Positions 59,413 to 64,000 of a stretch of 64,000 bases of DNA are shown here, piece by piece; position 1 is the first letter of the stretch; each line of letters starts with the position of its first letter. The stretch lies in contig NZ_JACHGV010000002.1 of the NCBI RefSeq assembly GCF_014202475.1, positions 767,102 to 831,101 of the forward strand. The letters are read 5' to 3'. A program made the position numbers and the translations under genes. Source of the DNA: Streptomyces paradoxus. Its GTDB lineage: Bacteria > Actinomycetota > Actinomycetes > Streptomycetales > Streptomycetaceae. The notes below the pieces were generated by a model. It was not told the DNA's origin and made no database searches. It worked only from the letters and a program-made list of their open reading frames with translations.

Positions 59413-60009
59413 ATGAGCAGCTCATGGAACGCCTCCGATGTCACCCCGCACGGGGCCGCCTGGCTCGCCTCGGCAGGAACGTATCCGCGAAGCACGCTCG
59501 CCCTGTGGGAGGAACGGCCGGACGCACCGGTCGTGCTGCCCTGCGGGGCCGTCTTCGACGTCGTCAGCGCTCCCGCGATGTTCGGCCGGCGGATGCTCGA
59601 CCGGCTGTGGGACGACGGCCCGGGCTCGGGCCCGGTCGCGGAGTTCCGCGGGCGGATCCTGCTGTTCGCCGCCCCGGGGACGGCTCAGCGGCTCCCCGCG
59701 CTGCTGGAATGGGAGGAGTGGGGCGCGCGGGACCGCCGGGAAACCACCCGTACGGACGCGGTGCCGCTGCTGCTCTGCCACGGCACCGGCGACGCCGTGA
59801 CCGTCCCCGCGCCCTCGGGGAGCGTCTCCCCCGTCCGCCGCTCGGCGTCCCGCTGGCTGGTCGCCCCCGACACCCGTCAGCCCTGGCTCCCCGGCCCCGA
59901 GGTACTGCTCTGGGCGGCCGTCCGGGCGGCCCGCTCAGCGGTTCGGATTTCGATTTTTCCTCCCGCCGACCAGGATGCTAAGGTCTACGACGTCAGCAGG
60001 CGCCGCTAG
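59413..60009 (+). CDS. Truncated primase-polymerase-fold-like protein
   Basis: A 198-residue soluble protein. The N-terminal part (TPHGAAWLASAGTYPRSTLALWEERPDAPVVLPCGAVFDVVSAPAMFGRRMLDRLW) resembles the prim-pol domain of Streptomyces proteins, but no catalytic DxD-type motif is evident, so it may be an inactive relative. It ends inside the tRNA-Lys gene: its stop TAG lies 10 bases into the tRNA. Function unknown. No signal peptide. Confidence 0.7.
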   Translation: MSSSWNASDVTPHGAAWLASAGTYPRSTLALWEERPDAPVVLPCGAVFDVVSAPAMFGRRMLDRLWDDGPGSGPVAEFRGRILLFAAPGTAQRLPALLEWEEWGARDRRETTRTDAVPLLLCHGTGDAVTVPAPSGSVSPVRRSASRWLVAPDTRQPWLPGPEVLLWAAVRAARSAVRISIFPPADQDAKVYDVSRRR

Positions 60010-60073
60010 CTCAGTTGGTTAGAGCAGCTGACTCTTAATCAGCGGGTCCGGGGTTCGAGTCCCTGGCGGCGCA
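60000..60073 (+). tRNA. tRNA-Lys (anticodon CTT)
   Basis: Acceptor GCGCCGC pairs with GCGGCGC; D arm GCTC/GAGC; anticodon stem GCTGA/TCAGC with loop CTCTTAA and anticodon CTT; T arm CGGGG-TTCGAGT-CCCTG. The discriminator is A and CCA is not encoded. Confidence 0.97.
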
Positions 60074-60082
60074 CAGACGGTG

Positions 60083-60112
60083 AAAGGCCCCTCGCGAAAG
60101 CGAGGGGCCTTT
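60083..60112 (+). terminator. Terminator after tRNA-Lys
   Basis: AAAGGCCCCTCGC (60083-60095) pairs perfectly with GCGAGGGGCCTTT (60100-60112) around a GAAA tetraloop. It faces the convergent protease gene and probably serves both. Confidence 0.93.
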
Positions 60113-60161
60113 CGCGTGCCCGCGGAACTCCGTACCACGGCACTCCGCGCCCCGAAACCCG

Positions 60162-61427
60162 TCAGCGCCCCACCGCGATCTTCACCGTCCACGCCCCGGA
60201 GACCGTGCGCCCCTCCACCTTCACCCGCACGTCCTCCCCCGGCACCGTGAAGCTCTCCCCGATGCCGATCGGTGCGTCCGCCAGGGGCGGGTAGACGGAG
60301 TCCTCCCAGCACGCGTCCGTACGCGGATGGGCGTCGATCACTTCGATGGGCCCGCCCCCGGACTGCGCCCCGTTCCGCACCCGGTACACGAGCACCCCCT
60401 GCCGGCACGTGGCCACGTCGTTGCCCACCGGCCCGCGCGCCTCCAAGGCGAGCACGCTGTCCGGCCCGGTCCGCACCACGGCGAGCTTGGCGCCCCGCCC
60501 GAGGCCGAAGGCCGGCGCCCCCGCGGTCCCCGTCGCCGGCACCCCCGGCCCCGCCGCCAGCGGCTCCAGGGTCAGCCGGGCGCGCCCGGCACCCTGCACG
60601 CACCGCACCTGCCGCAGATCCAGCCAGCCCAGCTTCCACTTGTGCCAGGCGAAGAGGTCCGGGGCGAGTCCGAACTGGCTGCCCATCAGGTCCCAGTCGC
60701 CGACGTGCGTGTCCCAGTCGCCCTTGCCGTCCGCGGGCCGGTGATACAGGTCGGGCAGGTCGAACACGTGCCCGGTCTCGTGGGCGAGGACGAGCCGGTC
60801 CGGCGGGTGCTGCTCGAACACCGTGACGATCCGCCGCAGGTCGGTGCCGTCGGCCCGCAGCGGGCTCGTCAGGTTCACCACTTTGGTCGCGTCGGAGTCC
60901 ACGCCGGGCGCGTCCGGGTCGGCGACCAAGTACACGACGTCGTAGCGCGAGAAGTCCACCTGCGGGTCGGCCACGGAAAGGGCGTCGCGCAGGTAGGCGG
61001 ACCGATGCCGGGGGCTCCAGTCGCGCCGTATGTCGTACGCGGTGGACGACTGCGGCATCTGGATCCAGTGCCGCATCGCGTGCGGGCGCAGGGTGAAACG
61101 GCCGTAGGAAGCACGTTCGAAGAAGCGGGTGGTGGCCGGGAAGTGGTCGGCGGTCAGCTCCTGCGGCGTGGTCAGCGGATGGGCGTCCGGGAAGGACAGG
61201 AAGACCATCACCGCGTCCAGGGTCCGGGCCGGACGCGGATAGGCGGCGTTCCAGGTGTCCAGGCCCTCCGAGTGGTGGGCGTCGGTCCGGGTCAGGGCGC
61301 AGGGCGCGGCCGAGTCTTGCTCGGCGGCCGAGAGGCCGGTGCCGAGGGAGGTGGCGGCGAGCGCCGACATGGTGGTGAACACGGCCGCGGTGCTGCGCAG
61401 TCGGGCGCGCGGAAACGGATGCGGCAC
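60162..61427 (-). CDS. Secreted M6-like zinc metalloprotease
   Basis: A 421-residue exported protease. A signal peptide (RARLRSTAAVFTTMSALAATSLG) is followed by a catalytic domain with the zinc motif LAHETGHVFDLPDLY and NWDLMG-like DWDLMGSQF. Immune-inhibitor-A/M6 family peptidases share HETGHxxGLPDLY-type sites. The C-terminal 130 residues are beta-rich (RLTLEPLAAGPG, GESFTVPGEDVRVKVEGRTVSGAWTVKI). The start is a GTG with GGAGGTACTC upstream; the frame to 61571 is an upstream extension without a signal. Secreted proteolysis is inferred. Confidence 0.88.
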   Translation of the reverse strand: MPHPFPRARLRSTAAVFTTMSALAATSLGTGLSAAEQDSAAPCALTRTDAHHSEGLDTWNAAYPRPARTLDAVMVFLSFPDAHPLTTPQELTADHFPATTRFFERASYGRFTLRPHAMRHWIQMPQSSTAYDIRRDWSPRHRSAYLRDALSVADPQVDFSRYDVVYLVADPDAPGVDSDATKVVNLTSPLRADGTDLRRIVTVFEQHPPDRLVLAHETGHVFDLPDLYHRPADGKGDWDTHVGDWDLMGSQFGLAPDLFAWHKWKLGWLDLRQVRCVQGAGRARLTLEPLAAGPGVPATGTAGAPAFGLGRGAKLAVVRTGPDSVLALEARGPVGNDVATCRQGVLVYRVRNGAQSGGGPIEVIDAHPRTDACWEDSVYPPLADAPIGIGESFTVPGEDVRVKVEGRTVSGAWTVKIAVGR

Positions 61428-61734
61428 GAGTACCTCCGGGTGAGGATCGCGGGACACCGCACCCAGCCTGTGGCGATTTGTCGTACTGCGCCCTGTTTGC
61501 CTGCACCGGTCGGGTGAAGGGGGCGAAAAATCGCGGAAGCCGACACCCCCGAAGCACTCACAGAACGTCACAACTGGTCGGCGGCCTGAAGAAGCCGTCC
61601 AGGCGCGTGCAGAAACGATCTGGCAGAAGGGCCGGTTGGCCGGGAAGACTGGACACCGGCTGGAAGGCCCACGGGCCAGCCTCTATGATCGGCACACTTT
61701 CCTGACCTTTCCTGCACGGACAGAGATCGAATAC
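61428..61734. promoter_or_regulatory. Divergent promoter region of the metalloprotease and cdgA
   Basis: This 307-base gap holds no gene. A TCACAGAACGTCA at 61558-61570 has the outer TnAC and GTnA elements of a BldD-type box, though the inner C and G are missing. BldD is known to control cdgA in S. coelicolor, so this site is a candidate only. Confidence 0.4.
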
Positions 61735-63600
61735 ATGCGGGAGCGAGCGGTGAGCGGAACCTTCGAAAGGCCGGCGCCCGCGGCAGACCTGGACCGGCCG
61801 GTCGTCACAGAGAGTGAGATCGACACGTCTCCCCGTACCGAGCCCCCGTCCCGGCTGCCCTACCGCTCCGTCTTCGCGGCCGCCCCGCTCGCCATGGCCG
61901 TCGTGGACCGCGAGGGCACGGTCGTCAGCGCCAACGACTCGCTCGCCACGCTGCTCGGCGGCAGTCCGGACGGGCTCGCCGGGTCGGTCGCCGCCGACCT
62001 GGTCGACCTCACCTCCGACGCCCGCACCTGGCACGCCTACCGCGAGGTGCTGCGCGGACGGCAGTCCCGGCTGCGCTGCACGCGCCGGCTCAAGCACCCC
62101 GACGGGCGCTCGCTGTGGGTGCAGGTGACGGTCGCCCCGCTGTCGGCCGAGGACGACGGTGTGCTGCTGTCCGTCGCCGACATCAGTGCCCGCCGGGAAC
62201 TCCAGGCCCGGCTGCGGCACTTGCAGATGCACGACCCGGTGACCCGGCTGCCCAACCGCACGCTGTTCTTCGAACGGCTGTCGGCCGCGCTGGAAGCGGA
62301 GTCGTACGAGCAGAGCGGCACGGGCCGGATCGGGCTGTGCTACCTGGACCTGGACGGCTTCAAGGCCATCAACGACACCCTCGGCCACCGCGTCGGCGAC
62401 CGGCTGCTGGCCGCCGTCGCCGAGCGCCTCATGCGCTGCGCGGACGAGGCCGGCCACTCACGCACGAGCATCCCCCTGGTGGCCCGGCTCGGCGGGGACG
62501 AGTTCGCACTGCTCGTCGAGGACTCCACGGGCACCGAACAGCTGGCCGAACTGGCCGAGTCGGCGCTGCGCGCGATCCAGGACCCGTTCGACATCTCCGG
62601 CCAGCGGCTGTCGGTCTCGGCGTCGATCGGCGTCGTCGAGCGGCACGCGGCCGGCACCACCCCCACCGCGCTGATGCAGGCGGCGGACACGACGCTGTAC
62701 TGGGCGAAGACCGACGGCAAGGCCCGCTGGACCCTGTTCGACCCGGAGCGCAACGCGCACCGCATGACCCGCCAGGCCCTCGCCTCCACGCTCCGGCCGG
62801 CCATCGAGCGGGGCGAGTTCCAGCTGGAGTACCAGCCGCTGGTCGGCATGGAGGACGACCGGCTGCACGGCGTCGAGGCGCTCGTCCGCTGGAACCATCC
62901 GCAGTTCGGCGTCCTGACGCCGAATCGGTTCATCGGACTTGCGGAGGAGGACGGTTCGATCGTCCCGCTGGGCCGCTGGGTGCTGCGCACGGCCTGTGAG
63001 CAGGCCCGCCGCTGGCAGCTGGACCACCCCGGCGAGCCGCCGATCTTCGTCAGCGTGAACGTGGCGGTACGTCAGGTCTGGGACTCCGACCTGGTGGCGG
63101 ACGTCGCGGAAACCCTCGCCGGGACGGGTCTGGAACCGCACCTGCTCCAGCTGGAGCTCACGGAGTCGGCGGTGATGGGCTCGGCGGGCCGCCCGCTGCA
63201 GACCCTGAAGGCCCTCAGCGACATGGGCGTCCGCATCGCCATCGACGACTTCGGCACCGGCTACTCGAACCTCGCGTACCTGAGCCGGCTGCCGGTTTCG
63301 GTGCTGAAGCTGGACGGATCGTTCGTGCGCGGCTTCCAGTACGACGACCGCGACGCGGCCGCCCGCGCCAACCCGGCCGACGAGGTGGTCGTCGAGGCGA
63401 TGATCCAGCTCGCGCACCGGCTCGGGCTGACCGTCACGGCCGAGTGCGTCGAGACCTCGGCCCAGGCGACCCGGCTGCGCAGCATCGGCTGCGACACCGG
63501 ACAGGGCTGGCTTTACTCCCGCCCGGTGCCGCCGGACCGTATCTCCGAGCTGCTGGGCACGCCGGACGTTCAGGCGGAGGCGGGCGTCGGCAAGCCGTAG
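61735..63600 (+). CDS. cdgA: CdgA, c-di-GMP turnover enzyme (PAS-GGDEF-EAL)
   Basis: A 621-residue cytoplasmic protein. A PAS-like domain is at about residues 40-150 (FAAAPLAMAVVDREGTVVSANDSL). The diguanylate cyclase domain carries LGGDEFAL near residue 252 (GGDEF intact). The EAL phosphodiesterase domain has EALVRWNH near residue 380, with DDFGTGYSNLAYL and LKLDGSFVRG further on. Both catalytic motifs look intact. S. coelicolor cdgA is a BldD target that influences development. The ATG at 61735 was chosen where polar N-terminal sequence begins; the frame extends upstream. Its 3' end overlaps the convergent neighbour by 31 bases. Confidence 0.93.
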   Translation: MRERAVSGTFERPAPAADLDRPVVTESEIDTSPRTEPPSRLPYRSVFAAAPLAMAVVDREGTVVSANDSLATLLGGSPDGLAGSVAADLVDLTSDARTWHAYREVLRGRQSRLRCTRRLKHPDGRSLWVQVTVAPLSAEDDGVLLSVADISARRELQARLRHLQMHDPVTRLPNRTLFFERLSAALEAESYEQSGTGRIGLCYLDLDGFKAINDTLGHRVGDRLLAAVAERLMRCADEAGHSRTSIPLVARLGGDEFALLVEDSTGTEQLAELAESALRAIQDPFDISGQRLSVSASIGVVERHAAGTTPTALMQAADTTLYWAKTDGKARWTLFDPERNAHRMTRQALASTLRPAIERGEFQLEYQPLVGMEDDRLHGVEALVRWNHPQFGVLTPNRFIGLAEEDGSIVPLGRWVLRTACEQARRWQLDHPGEPPIFVSVNVAVRQVWDSDLVADVAETLAGTGLEPHLLQLELTESAVMGSAGRPLQTLKALSDMGVRIAIDDFGTGYSNLAYLSRLPVSVLKLDGSFVRGFQYDDRDAAARANPADEVVVEAMIQLAHRLGLTVTAECVETSAQATRLRSIGCDTGQGWLYSRPVPPDRISELLGTPDVQAEAGVGKP

Positions 63601-64000
63601 GCGTCGGCGATGAGTTCGTAGGAGCGCAGGCGGACGTCTCCGCCGTGCGCGTTGGCCGTGATCATCAGCTCGTCGGCGCCGGTGCGCTTGGCGAGGTCGT
63701 CCAGGCCGGAGCGGACCTCGTCCGGGGTGCCGTGGATGACGTTGGCGTTCCAGGAGTCGACGAAGTCGCGCTCCATGGGGCTGAACTCGTGGGCCTCCGC
63801 CTCCTCCGGGCTGGGCACGAGGCCGGGGCGCCCGGTGCGCAGCCGGACCATGCTGAGGGCGGCGGCCAGCACCTGCCGGCGGGCCTCCTTCTCCTCGTCG
63901 GCGGCGAGCGCGGAGACGCCGATGAGGGCGTACGGCTCGTCGAGCACGGCGGACGGCCGGAAGGACTCCCGGTACAGGTCCAGGGCCGGGACGGTGTTCT
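63570..64000 (-). CDS. Luciferase-like monooxygenase (LLM), C-terminal part
   Basis: The frame runs off the right end of the window, so only about 143 C-terminal residues are seen. The sequence LDEPYALIGVSALAADEEKEARRQVLAAALSMVRLRTG and IHGTPDEVRSGLDDLAKRTGADELMITANAHGG is typical of flavin-dependent bacterial luciferase-like oxidoreductases. Substrate unknown. It is convergent with cdgA and overlaps its last 31 bases. Confidence 0.85.
   Translation of the reverse strand, partial: NTVPALDLYRESFRPSAVLDEPYALIGVSALAADEEKEARRQVLAAALSMVRLRTGRPGLVPSPEEAEAHEFSPMERDFVDSWNANVIHGTPDEVRSGLDDLAKRTGADELMITANAHGGDVRLRSYELIADAYGLPTPASA

Noticed and set aside
60000..60073. tRNA-Lys as an integration (att) site of a genomic island
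   Set aside because: No integrase, no direct repeat of the tRNA 3' end and no excisionase are seen in the window.

Overview
The window is high-GC actinobacterial DNA. Gene content, gene order, frequent GTG starts and very rare TTA leucine codons point to a Streptomyces chromosome (core region, close in layout to the S. coelicolor SCO2770-SCO2818 interval as I remember it; this is recognition, not a search). There is no phage, transposon, integrase, rRNA or CRISPR array.

Layout. (1) 1-10.3 kb: the end of a PucR-type regulator, a conserved unknown gene, a reverse-strand tesB and acyl-CoA dehydrogenase, then a TetR regulator divergent from a leucine/isovalerate catabolic operon (acyl-CoA carboxylase beta and alpha chains, HMG-CoA lyase, acyl-CoA dehydrogenase). 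Two 16-bp palindromes lie in the divergent gap. (2) 10.3-15.6 kb: a small membrane protein, a small secreted protein and a 1373-residue secreted protein that joins a lytic-transglycosylase-like domain to an SGNH esterase. (3) 16-23.3 kb: the desferrioxamine locus, with desE, a siderophore-interacting flavoprotein and desABCD, and two iron boxes. (4) 23.4-31.9 kb: a secreted GH20 hexosaminidase with a DasR-like site, a DUF4429 protein, a Tat purple-acid-phosphatase-like enzyme, glmS, a GPR1/FUN34-like membrane protein and a universal stress protein. (5) 32-34.4 kb: adpA (bldH) with its in-frame TTA codon, oligoribonuclease and tRNA-His. (6) 34.4-46.7 kb: an MFS transporter, the cellobiose/cellotriose locus (cebR, cebEFG, bglC, with two CebR palindromes), and a reverse sugar ABC transporter with a GH36 alpha-galactosidase. 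(7) 46.9-54.5 kb: a two-component system, a SpeE-like protein, an NsdA-like regulator, a histidine phosphatase and a PAP2 protein. (8) 54.4-58.7 kb: a three-gene, translationally coupled cassette of a Cas4/AddB-type iron-sulfur nuclease, a protein of unknown family and a compact SF1 helicase, followed by a duplicated copy of the helicase 3' end. (9) 58.9-64 kb: small conserved genes, tRNA-Lys, a secreted M6-like metalloprotease, the c-di-GMP enzyme cdgA and the 3' end of a luciferase-like monooxygenase.

How it fits together. The region combines iron acquisition, chitin/GlcNAc and cellobiose use, branched-chain acyl-CoA catabolism and developmental control (adpA, cdgA, orn, three TTA-bearing genes). 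The best candidate for an under-described system is the nuclease/unknown/helicase cassette, which looks like a Dna2- or AddB-type end-processing machine split over separate polypeptides.
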